Shown piece by piece: positions 25,701 to 31,357 of a stretch of 32,232 nt of DNA. The stretch's first letter is position 1. Each line of letters opens with the position of its first letter. The stretch is from Comamonadaceae bacterium (lineage in GTDB: Bacteria; Pseudomonadota; Gammaproteobacteria; Burkholderiales; Burkholderiaceae_C). The stretch spans positions 1 to 32,232 of the forward strand of contig JAUMYU010000026.1 of assembly GCA_030528485.1 (NCBI GenBank), given 5' to 3'. Under the pieces are notes generated by a model. The model had not been told where the DNA came from. It made no database searches and worked only from the letters and a program-made list of their open reading frames with translations. The position numbers and the translations under genes were made by a program.

Positions 25701-26332
25701 TGGCCTTCTAAATGGGCCAGGTTTTTCGTCAGCTCGCGCAGGATGTCTTCAATGCGGGTGAGGTTTTCGCGCGTGTCTTTCAGGCGCGCCTCGGTCTCCT
25801 TGCGGCGCTCCTTGTATTTGGAGACGCCGGCGGCCTCCTCCAGAAACAGCCGCAGCTCCTCGGGCTTGGATTCGATGATGCGGCTGATCGTGCCCTGCCC
25901 GATGATGGCGTAGGCACGCGGCCCCAGACCCGTGCCCATGAACACATCCTGCACATCCTTGCGGCGCACCTGCTGGCCGTTGATGTAGTAGGTGCTGGCG
26001 CCCTCGCGCGTGAGCGTGCGGCGCACGGCGATCTCGCCATACTGGTTCCACTGCCCGCCCGCGCGCTGGCTGTCGTTGTTGAACACCAGCTCCACGCTGG
26101 AGCGGCTGGCGGCCTTGCGCGTGTGCGTGCCGCTGAAGATCACGTCCTGCATGGATTCGCCGCGCAGCTCGCTGGCCTTGGATTCGCCCAGCACCCAACG
26201 CACTGCATCCATGATGTTGGACTTGCCGCAGCCATTGGGGCCGACCACGCCCACCATTTGCCCCGGCAGCATGAAGGTGGTGGGCTCGGCAAAGGACTTG
26301 AAGCCCGAGAGCTTGATGGAATTGAGTCGCAC
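22799..26332 (-). CDS. smc: Chromosome partition protein SMC
   Basis: ATPase that loops and condenses chromosomal DNA, working with ScpA and ScpB. 1177 aa, full family length. The head N-terminal half has VRLNSIKLSGFKSFAEPTTF and Walker A GPNGCGKSN (31-39), with RAYAIIGQGTISRIIESKPEE. Two long coiled coils, very rich in Gln and Ala, flank a hinge at about residues 510-640 (VDAGWEQAVEAAL, FYAEDSEQAGLL). The C-terminal half carries the signature LLSGGEKALTAIALVFAIF and Walker B FCLLDEVDAPLDDANTERY. A GTG at 26332 is taken as start because the family begins RLNSIKLSGFKSF there; no good ribosome site is visible and the frame extends upstream without homology. Monocistronic here. Confidence 0.95.
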   Translation of the reverse strand: MRLNSIKLSGFKSFAEPTTFMLPGQMVGVVGPNGCGKSNIMDAVRWVLGESKASELRGESMQDVIFSGTHTRKAASRSSVELVFNNDSQRAGGQWNQYGEIAVRRTLTREGASTYYINGQQVRRKDVQDVFMGTGLGPRAYAIIGQGTISRIIESKPEELRLFLEEAAGVSKYKERRKETEARLKDTRENLTRIEDILRELTKNLAHLEGQAEVAAQYTRLQEQAQQAQQQLWLLRQNKAQQELDEAQQQGQQAVQGLQAHTGEMEEAAARMEQARELHYAAGEQVNAAQGALYEASAEVGKLEAEIRFVLEGQQRAQQRLIALEQQLAQWQGAAGQSSEELATLDDDDASAAERNETLAAQVQEQAALLPELEQAWSQARQAAEQARQQAQQAQQQLQVLAAEQRGLQERQQQTQQRLERIAQERKGLQAFDEAHLQEQQAALAAAREEAEFNQAAWAELHDSIPGLDEQRRQAQQRLQASAGQLASLEARLHALRALQEKVQADAKLAPWLAEQGLGDFQQLWQRLHVDAGWEQAVEAALRERMAALPVSRLEAVRGFASAERRPPAKLVFYAEGLGGETPGQPPSTALGLPALADKLRCDDARLSAVLADWLHGCYSAAHLDDALAVRERLAPGEQILLAAGHCITRHSLGFYAEDSEQAGLLARAQEIETLQEQCAAQEATVQDERSAQAQAEAAYQSAAAAVQQQRAAADQAQKRAHDLQVQVLRLTQEAEHLRSAHARLDGDWQELQAVQEELQERALEAEARFEALDAQLAELQERQLACDDASASAERQLTQAREQQRQLERQWQEAQFGLQSLQSRREELQRHLHTADQQLHTVQAEMQEAHMELERLAGHAALDGLEEAQARKAEREQALHQARQHYDDMGRQLRAADEARMQQERALEPLRQRITELRLKEQAAQLAWQQFEELLVEAGADKAAVAQSIAAGQVRLEGLQGEIDRMQRQMQALGPVNLAALQELEQARERETYLDGQAKDLQEAMQTLEQAIRTIDAQTRELLQTTFDTVNRHFGEMFPELFGGGQAKLIMTGGEILDAGVQVMAQPPGKRNQTIHLLSGGEKALTAIALVFAIFQLNPAPFCLLDEVDAPLDDANTERYARLVKRMSAMTQFLYISHNKIAMEMAEQLIGVTMQERGVSRIVAVDMQEALGMAEG

Positions 26333-26541
26333 GGTGCAGAAAAACGAAAAGCGGCCCCAGGGGGTGATGAACTTTGCGCTCCCCCGCGCAAAAAAGGCGG
26401 CAATGGTAAAGGCAAAGCCGGGGGCGGCCCTATCCAAATGAGCCACCCCAACACGCCACCCCCACGGCTATGGCCACGCCGCCGCGACGATCCTGTTGCA
26501 CAAGACGATAGGACAGGCCAGACGCCCTTTGCGTCCCCCAA

Positions 26542-27081
26542 TCACTGACTGGTTCGCACCAACCGCACCGCACGCCGGTCGCCGCGGCTGTTGCTGCCGC
26601 TGGCGCTGCCATAGTTGAAATCGACGCCCCAGGCGTTGGCGGAATTGCCCGCATAGGGCGTGGCCGTCCAGTACCAGCCCGCTCTGGTGCCCGGGAACAC
26701 CGTGGCATCAATGGTCGGCCTTGTGCAACCATGGTCCACCAGACTGCTGAGCTCCTTCACGTTGGGCAGACGCCAGCCCGCCTGCCCTTTGGCGTAGGCC
26801 AGGGCGGCTTCATGCGTCATGGCGCTCACTGTGCCGGTGCAGGCGTTGCCATCCCAGCTTCGGCCCACGCTGCATCGCTGCCAGATCAGGCCCGTTTCCG
26901 TGTCTTTCACTTCGGCGTTATTCGCGCCAGTAGGCACAAAGCGCCCCGGCGCGCTGCTGGGGCAGGCGGCCAGCGCGGGCATGGCGGCTGCGCCCAGTGC
27001 CAAGGCGGCGAGGGCTGTGCACCAGCGCAAGCGGGGCCGGATAGTGGTGCGGGGGAATGGCGGGGGCTGGATGGTGGGCAT
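26542..27081 (-). CDS. Exported DUF1566 (Lcl C-terminal) protein, short paralogue
   Basis: 179 aa. A signal peptide (about 1-38, ending MPALA-AC) precedes a DUF1566 domain: VKDTETGLIWQRC, then GWRLPNVKELSSLVDHG, PTIDATVFPGT, YWTATPYAGNSANAWGVDFNYG and RRAVRLVR. The cysteine after the cleavage region may mark processing, but no lipobox is clear. The domain is found in secreted or surface proteins of unknown function. It lies 213 bp downstream of a larger gene with the same domain on the same strand, and the two share clear DNA-level similarity at their 3' ends, so they are probably a local duplication. The start at 27081 gives a coherent signal peptide; the ribosome site is weak. Confidence 0.75.
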   Translation of the reverse strand: MPTIQPPPFPRTTIRPRLRWCTALAALALGAAAMPALAACPSSAPGRFVPTGANNAEVKDTETGLIWQRCSVGRSWDGNACTGTVSAMTHEAALAYAKGQAGWRLPNVKELSSLVDHGCTRPTIDATVFPGTRAGWYWTATPYAGNSANAWGVDFNYGSASGSNSRGDRRAVRLVRTSQ

Positions 27082-27294
27082 GGTGATCTCGCTTTGAAGG
27101 GGATGAGGTGGTCTTTGGGAGCCAAGGGCTGAAGAAGCAGGTTGAAGGGATTGCGGGCAAGCGCCTGGCAGGCTGCTCACGATCTCGGCGCCAAGTGGGC
27201 CAAAAGCGGCTTGGGATGGGCTGCAAGGCGCAGCCGGAGCAGAGGTGGCCCGGCAAGGCTTTGCAGCTCGGCGAACCGCCCAGGGCCATGCTTT

Positions 27295-28722
27295 TCACTG
27301 GCTGGCACGCACCAACCGCACCGCACGTCGGAGATCGCGGCCGCCACCGACGGCATTGCCATAGCCGAAATTGACGCCCCAGGCACGGGCGGAATTGCCC
27401 GCAGCCGAATCGGAGGCCCAAGTGCCGCCGTAATTCCAGGCACTGGCCCAGGTGTGCGGAAACCAATGGGTGTCGATGGTGGGACCGGGGCTGGGTTTGC
27501 CGTAGTCCACCAGGCCTTGCAGCTCCCGCACGGTGGGCAGGCGCCAGTCGCTGAAACCGCACAGGCCCTGGGCGTTGACTGCCGCCACGTAGGCGCTGGC
27601 GTCGCCCGGCTGGTCGTTGCCCAGGTTGGTGTAGAGGTTTTCGTAATGCCGCAAATGCCCGCTTTGGTTGAGCTTGCCTTCCCAGATCAGGCCGGTGTTG
27701 TTGTCCTTGACGCATTCGGTCTTGTCGTAATGGCCGCCTGCCGGGTTGGGCACGGCGCTGTAGCTCAGCGGGTTGATGTGGCGGCGCATGCCGTCCTGCT
27801 TTTCCGCGCCGCTCAGGGCAATGGCTTCGGGGCTGTCGCAGGCCACCAGATCGTCGCTGCCAACCTGGTAGCACTGCTGGTCGGTGGTGCCGGTGTGGGG
27901 TAGTTTGGCGGGGCCGGCCGCGCCCGTCTTGCGCACGGTGATGCGCACCTGCACGCCCGCGCCGGGGGCGGTTTGCGTGAATTCGGCCCGCACGATCTGG
28001 CCGGGGGCGGCGAAAGTGCCCGGCGGCGGGGCGATGACGGCGCTGCCCGCATGGGCGGGCTGGGGCGCGCCCAGCCCCAGCGTGCCGAGCGTGATGGCGC
28101 CCAGCAGGCCCAGAGAGGCGCTGCCACCCATGCCTGCCCCCTTCATGCGCATGCCGTGGCGGCTGCGCCAAAGCAGTGCGGAGAGGCCCAGGCTCAAGGC
28201 CAGCAGCAGCGCGGCGATGCTGCCCAGCGTGGGCACGGGCTGCACGCCGCCGGGGCTGCCGCTGCCCAGCAGGCCACCCAGGCTGCCGCCCAGCACACTG
28301 AGCACGTTGCCGCTGACAGTGGAGGTGAGCATCACGCCCTGCGGCGTGCTGGGAAACAGCGCGGCGGGCAGGGTGCCGGTGAGAATGATCTGGGCGGGGT
28401 CGTGCGGATCGGGCGCTACGCCCCAACCGCTGGTGGAAAAGGGCGTGGGGGCTTGCAACGCGCCGCCGCTGCATTCGGCGCTTCGGGCCTGGGTGACGTT
28501 CAGGCTGGCGTCGTCAAAGGCGATGCGCACCTGGCGCTCGAAGCCTGCAATGGCCTGGCCTGCGGCGACGGTATTGCAGCCGGTGGCGGCGATGCCATCC
28601 AGGTCGAAGAAAAAGTCGATCTGCACGGGCGCGGCCTGGGCTGCCAGCGGCAGGGCCAGGGCCGCGCCCAGCACGGCGGTGTTCAGCCATCGCAGGACGC
28701 GCTGGCGCAAGGTAGCTTGCAT
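27295..28722 (-). CDS. Exported DUF1566 protein with internal IPTL-CTERM-like segment (possible gene fusion)
   Basis: 475 aa, in four parts. (1) A signal peptide, about 1-30 (ALALPLAAQA). (2) A ~130-residue secreted region with two cysteines and a Gly/Ser-rich end. (3) At 163-194, PVPTLG, a hydrophobic helix (LLLALSLGLSALLW) and a basic RSRHGMRMK, which is the pattern of a C-terminal IPTL-CTERM sorting tail but here internal. (4) A second signal-like stretch (about 203-225, ending QPAHA), then a spacer and a DUF1566 domain (CVKDNNTGLIWEG, CGFSDWRLPTVRELQGLVDYG, NSARAWGVNFGYG, RRAVRLVR). It looks like two exported precursors joined in frame. AAAGGAG 8 nt before 28722 is an excellent ribosome site. 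Function unknown; the cell envelope is likely. Confidence 0.75.
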   Translation of the reverse strand: MQATLRQRVLRWLNTAVLGAALALPLAAQAAPVQIDFFFDLDGIAATGCNTVAAGQAIAGFERQVRIAFDDASLNVTQARSAECSGGALQAPTPFSTSGWGVAPDPHDPAQIILTGTLPAALFPSTPQGVMLTSTVSGNVLSVLGGSLGGLLGSGSPGGVQPVPTLGSIAALLLALSLGLSALLWRSRHGMRMKGAGMGGSASLGLLGAITLGTLGLGAPQPAHAGSAVIAPPPGTFAAPGQIVRAEFTQTAPGAGVQVRITVRKTGAAGPAKLPHTGTTDQQCYQVGSDDLVACDSPEAIALSGAEKQDGMRRHINPLSYSAVPNPAGGHYDKTECVKDNNTGLIWEGKLNQSGHLRHYENLYTNLGNDQPGDASAYVAAVNAQGLCGFSDWRLPTVRELQGLVDYGKPSPGPTIDTHWFPHTWASAWNYGGTWASDSAAGNSARAWGVNFGYGNAVGGGRDLRRAVRLVRASQ

Positions 28723-28834
28723 GAAGGCTCCTTTAGGCAAGTGAGGGAACAATGAATAGTGCCATGCCAATGGCCTGACAGCACGCAAGGCGCAACCCGC
28801 CCAAGCACATGGACAAAAGGGAAAGCCAGAGCGC

Positions 28835-28866
28835 AAAAAACCCGGCGCGCCAATAGCGTGGCCGGG
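28835..28866 (-). terminator. Intrinsic terminator in the leader of the large DUF1566 gene
   Basis: On the minus strand CCCGGC (28866-28861) pairs with GCCGGG (28846-28841), followed by six T (28840-28835). It lies about 110 nt before the start codon of the gene it precedes and more than 450 nt after proB, so it either ends proB read-through or acts as an attenuator. Confidence 0.65.
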
Positions 28867-28891
28867 TAGGCAAGGGAGAACAACTGCGAGG

Positions 28892-28908
28892 GGCGAAAAA
28901 TTTTCGCC
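28892..28908. promoter_or_regulatory. Perfect 17-bp palindrome, possible operator
   Basis: GGCGAAAA, one A, TTTTCGCC. It sits about 170 bp upstream of the large DUF1566 gene and 25 bp before the terminator hairpin in the direction of transcription. It could be a dimeric repressor site or an RNA hairpin. Confidence 0.4.
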
Positions 28909-29228
28909 TGGGGGACTTTTACGGGACACGCATCCAGTGCTACGAGCAAAGTCTTCATTTGAAGTGCTCACAGGCCCGAAAGTGCAACGGTTCCTATATG
29001 CGTGTAAGTACTGCACGCTGGCCTTTTTTGCCGATGCTGGATCAGGAAAATCCTGATTTGTCTTTGAATGGTGAGTGCATGGACATTCTTTGCCGTAGGT
29101 GGGGGACATGTGCCGACCAGCGGGGCCTCACCAATGGGGTTGGGCTTGTTGTGCAGGAACATCAAAGGGCATGCGCCAGGTCAACGCGGGCCCGGCGTTC
29201 TGACACGCTAACTGTCAAAGGATTTATT

Positions 29229-29307
29229 CTTAAATCAAAAGAAAAATTGTCCACATTTATTCAATAAATACATAAATCAAGTTTTATTCTGATTTGGAAT
29301 TTTAATT
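29229..29307. repeat. AT-rich intergenic repeat, copy K (degenerate)
   Basis: TTAAATCAAAAGAAAAATTG on the left and TTCTGATTTGGAATTTTAATT on the right match the family arms loosely; the conserved core is not recognisable. It ends 15 bp from the proB stop. Membership is inferred from size, AT content, arm words and position. Confidence 0.5.
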
Positions 29308-29322
29308 CATACGCATGCAACC

Positions 29323-30558
29323 TCACACCAGCACCAGGTTATCGCGGTGCACCATCTCCGGCTCGGCCACGTAGCCCAGCAGGGCCTCGATGTCGTCGGA
29401 GCTGTGGCGGCAGAGTTTGCGCGCTTCCTGGTCGTTGTAATTGGCCAGGCCGCGCCCGATCTGGCGGCCCGATTCGTCCTCGATCGCAATCACTTCGCCG
29501 CGCGTGAAGGCCCCGCGCACGGCCACCATGCCCACGGGCAACAGGCTTTTGCCCTCGCTGGCGATTTTGCTGACTGCGCCTGCGTCGATCACCACCGCGC
29601 CGTGCAGTTGCAAATGGTCGGCCAGCCATTGCTTGCGCGCTTGCAATTTGTGCATGGGGGCGTAGAGCAGCGAGCCGATGTTGTGCTCGCCGCCCATCAG
29701 GCGCGGCAGGATGTCCCGCTCGCGTCCCCAGGCGATGATGGTGGATGCGCCCGAGCGCGCCGCGCGCTTGGCCGCCAGCACTTTGGTGAGCATGCCGCCG
29801 GTGCCGATGGCTGAGCCGGCCCCGCCCGCCATGGCCTCCAGCGCCGCATCGCCCGCCTGGGCCAGATGCACCTTGGTCGCCTCGGGGTGCTTGCGCGGAT
29901 CGGCGGTGTAAAAGCCGTTTTGGTCGGTGAGGATGATGAGCAAATCGGCTACCACCAGATTGGCTACCAGCGCCGCCAGCGTGTCGTTATCGCCAAAGCG
30001 GATTTCGTCGTTGACCACCGTGTCGTTCTCGTTGATGACGGGCACGATGCCGCGTTTGAGCAGCGTCAGCAGCGTGACGCGGGCGTTGAGGTAACGCTCG
30101 CGGTCGGCCATGTCGGCGTGGGTCAGCAGCACCTGCGCGCTGCCGAGCTGGTAATGGCGCAGCATGGTTTCGTACATCTGCACCAGGCCCATTTGCCCCA
30201 CGGCGGCGGCGGCCTGCAATTCGTGCAGCGCGCGCGGGCGGCGGGCCATGCCCATGCGCTTCATGCCCTCGGCAATGGCGCCGCTGGAGACCATGATGAC
30301 TTCGCGCCGCTGCTGGCCGTTGCCTGCACCGTTGCCCGCGCCTTCACCCTGCGGGCCGCCGCGCACGATCAGGCTTAGTTGCCGCGCCCATTCACTGATC
30401 GCCGCCGCATCCAGCCCCTGGCCCTGGTTGGTGACCAGGCTGGAGCCGACCTTGACCACGATGCGCCGCGCATGGCGCACCTGATCCCAGGCGCTGGCGC
30501 CATCGGTGGAGGGATGGGAGTGAGAAAAAGCCTTGTCCTGCTGCTGCATATCCATCAT
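29323..30558 (-). CDS. proB: Glutamate 5-kinase
   Basis: Phosphorylates glutamate with ATP, the first and feedback-regulated step of proline synthesis. 411 aa from 30558. The amino-acid kinase domain shows [17 protein letters not shown], then [54 protein letters not shown] and [19 protein letters not shown]. The last ~85 residues form the PUA domain ([46 protein letters not shown]). The ATG at 30558 has AGGTG about 9 nt upstream; an in-frame ATG at 30588 lacks one. The N-terminus is about 35 residues longer than the E. coli protein. obgE and proA, common neighbours, are not here; proB stands alone between a long intergenic region and a low-GC islet. Confidence 0.93.
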   Translation of the reverse strand: MMDMQQQDKAFSHSHPSTDGASAWDQVRHARRIVVKVGSSLVTNQGQGLDAAAISEWARQLSLIVRGGPQGEGAGNGAGNGQQRREVIMVSSGAIAEGMKRMGMARRPRALHELQAAAAVGQMGLVQMYETMLRHYQLGSAQVLLTHADMADRERYLNARVTLLTLLKRGIVPVINENDTVVNDEIRFGDNDTLAALVANLVVADLLIILTDQNGFYTADPRKHPEATKVHLAQAGDAALEAMAGGAGSAIGTGGMLTKVLAAKRAARSGASTIIAWGRERDILPRLMGGEHNIGSLLYAPMHKLQARKQWLADHLQLHGAVVIDAGAVSKIASEGKSLLPVGMVAVRGAFTRGEVIAIEDESGRQIGRGLANYNDQEARKLCRHSSDDIEALLGYVAEPEMVHRDNLVLV

Positions 30559-30897
30559 CGGCTGGCACCTGCTGCGCCCGTCAGGCATGGGGGCAGCAGG
30601 CGCAAATACTGCGAAAAAGCCCGCAATTCTGGCATAGGGCTTGGCTGGCGCCTTGAAACTGCCCTTTGCTGTTCCTCAAACCTTTTGGCACAGGAATAAC
30701 CCGCCTCTATACACAAGGAAAAAAATGCAAATAAATCAGGGCAAGAATCACGAAGGTCGCAAATTTTCTTATCCTCTGCAATGCATGCAGAAAGCAAAAC
30801 GCGGCAACCGGAATGAGGGGCATGATGGCATAGTATTGCGATATCCAATTCTGAACCTGGTCACCACCCCTATTGCCTCTAGCCGAAACAAACCCGT
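30559..30897. other. Low-GC region between proB and the unknown 110-aa gene
   Basis: 339 bp, visibly poorer in G+C than the rest of the window from about 30670 onward. It contains the proB leader and, on the minus strand, most of a possible small membrane protein gene (30707-30937). No repeat copy is present. Confidence 0.5.
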
Positions 30898-30937
30898 TTA
30901 CTTCGACCTGAAAAGCAAATAATTTTCGTACCAGCAA
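30707..30937 (-). CDS. Possible small membrane protein (unrecognised)
   Basis: 76 codons from a TTG at 30937, overlapping the end of the upstream 110-aa gene by 40 bp in another frame. The second half is hydrophobic with two likely membrane segments (YYAIMPLIPVAAFCFLHAL and FATFVILALIYLHFF), separated by basic QRIRK. A weak GGA lies 5 nt before the TTG. The overlap would allow translational coupling. I do not recognise the family. It could also be the frame-shifted tail of a longer gene, or chance, since a different open frame with its own AAGGA site exists on the plus strand (ATG 30725). Confidence 0.35.
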   Translation of the reverse strand: MLVRKLFAFQVEVNGFVSARGNRGGDQVQNWISQYYAIMPLIPVAAFCFLHALQRIRKFATFVILALIYLHFFPCV

Positions 30938-31230
30938 TTATCCAATCTGGCGGTTTTTTCTATGCAATTACCAGTGGCGCAAAAAGAATCTCCGGTATAA
31001 ACCGATGCGCCTGCAATTTCTTCCATGACGCCAAAACCAATCCAGTAATACCCGTACGCATTGACCTCCTCAACAAAAGTGCCCTGACCGATATAGCTTA
31101 TAAATCTGAAAAAATCCTCCAGATTGGAATCAGACAGCAGTCCGTCCGGTATTTTTTTCAGTATGACCCAATCTCCAGGCGCGATGTTTTTCGCCAGCAT
31201 GACGGGCGACACCATGCCAATGCCTTTCAT
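30898..31230 (-). CDS. Hypothetical protein, low-GC islet
   Basis: 110 aa, cytosolic by appearance (no signal or membrane segment). Features: an N-terminal APGDWVILKKIPDGLL segment that resembles a small beta-barrel (SH3-like) opening, an aromatic YGYYWIGFGVMEE stretch, and three cysteines in the second half (DSFCATGNCIE, DNCWYENY). The GDWV...YGYxWIGFG pattern reminds me of small proteins found near toxin/immunity loci, but I cannot name a family. G+C over the part 30901-31080 is about 44% by count, far below its neighbours, which suggests acquisition. GGGG lies 8 nt before the ATG at 31230; AAAGG precedes a second Met at 31215, so either may be the start. Confidence 0.6.
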   Translation of the reverse strand: MKGIGMVSPVMLAKNIAPGDWVILKKIPDGLLSDSNLEDFFRFISYIGQGTFVEEVNAYGYYWIGFGVMEEIAGASVYTGDSFCATGNCIEKTARLDNCWYENYLLFRSK

Positions 31231-31272
31231 GCATTACCCCAACTTTTTCAAAACCCCGGCGCAACAGGCTTT

Positions 31273-31352
31273 AAAAATTACAAACCAAAAGAAAACAAAT
31301 TAACCAGTTTAGGCATAACAGTAAACAAATCGAATTCACTATTGATCTGCAA
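31273..31352 (+). repeat. AT-rich intergenic repeat, copy L
   Basis: Forward copy. Left arm AAAAATTACAAACCAAAAG, core CCAGTTTAGGCATAAC, right arm diverged (CACTATTGATCTGCAAT). It ends about 5 bp from the dnaE stop. Confidence 0.8.
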
Positions 31353-31357
31353 TCCGA

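Larger units (their letters stand above)
28723..29322. other. Long intergenic/leader region between the DUF1566 gene and proB
   Basis: 600 bp without a supported gene. On the minus strand it holds a terminator-like hairpin (28835-28866) and, further upstream, a perfect palindrome GGCGAAAA-A-TTTTCGCC (28892-28908). A small hairpin ATCAGGA / TCCTGAT is at 29041-29057, and a degenerate repeat copy is at 29229-29307. Short open frames here have no homology or good starts. Confidence 0.5.

Noticed and set aside
22916-25711. Very long plus-strand open frames opposite smc
   Set aside because: Leu/Gly- or Ser/Cys-rich translations without family resemblance; they mirror the Gln/Ala codons of the SMC coiled coils.
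28959-29267. Open frame of 102 codons on the plus strand between the DUF1566 gene and proB
   Set aside because: It starts at a TTG without a ribosome site, has no recognisable domain and runs into the degenerate repeat copy for its last codons.
30725-30922. Plus-strand open frame with an AAGGA site in the low-GC islet
   Set aside because: 66 residues without hydrophobic pattern or known motif, and antisense to a frame with a clear membrane-protein pattern; too weak to call as a gene.
1364-31352. The dispersed repeats as a CRISPR array, integron attC sites or DNA uptake sequences
   Set aside because: They are spaced kilobases apart, imperfect, about 80 bp long and strictly near intergenic positions; there are no cas genes, no integrase with a cassette array, and uptake sequences are much shorter.
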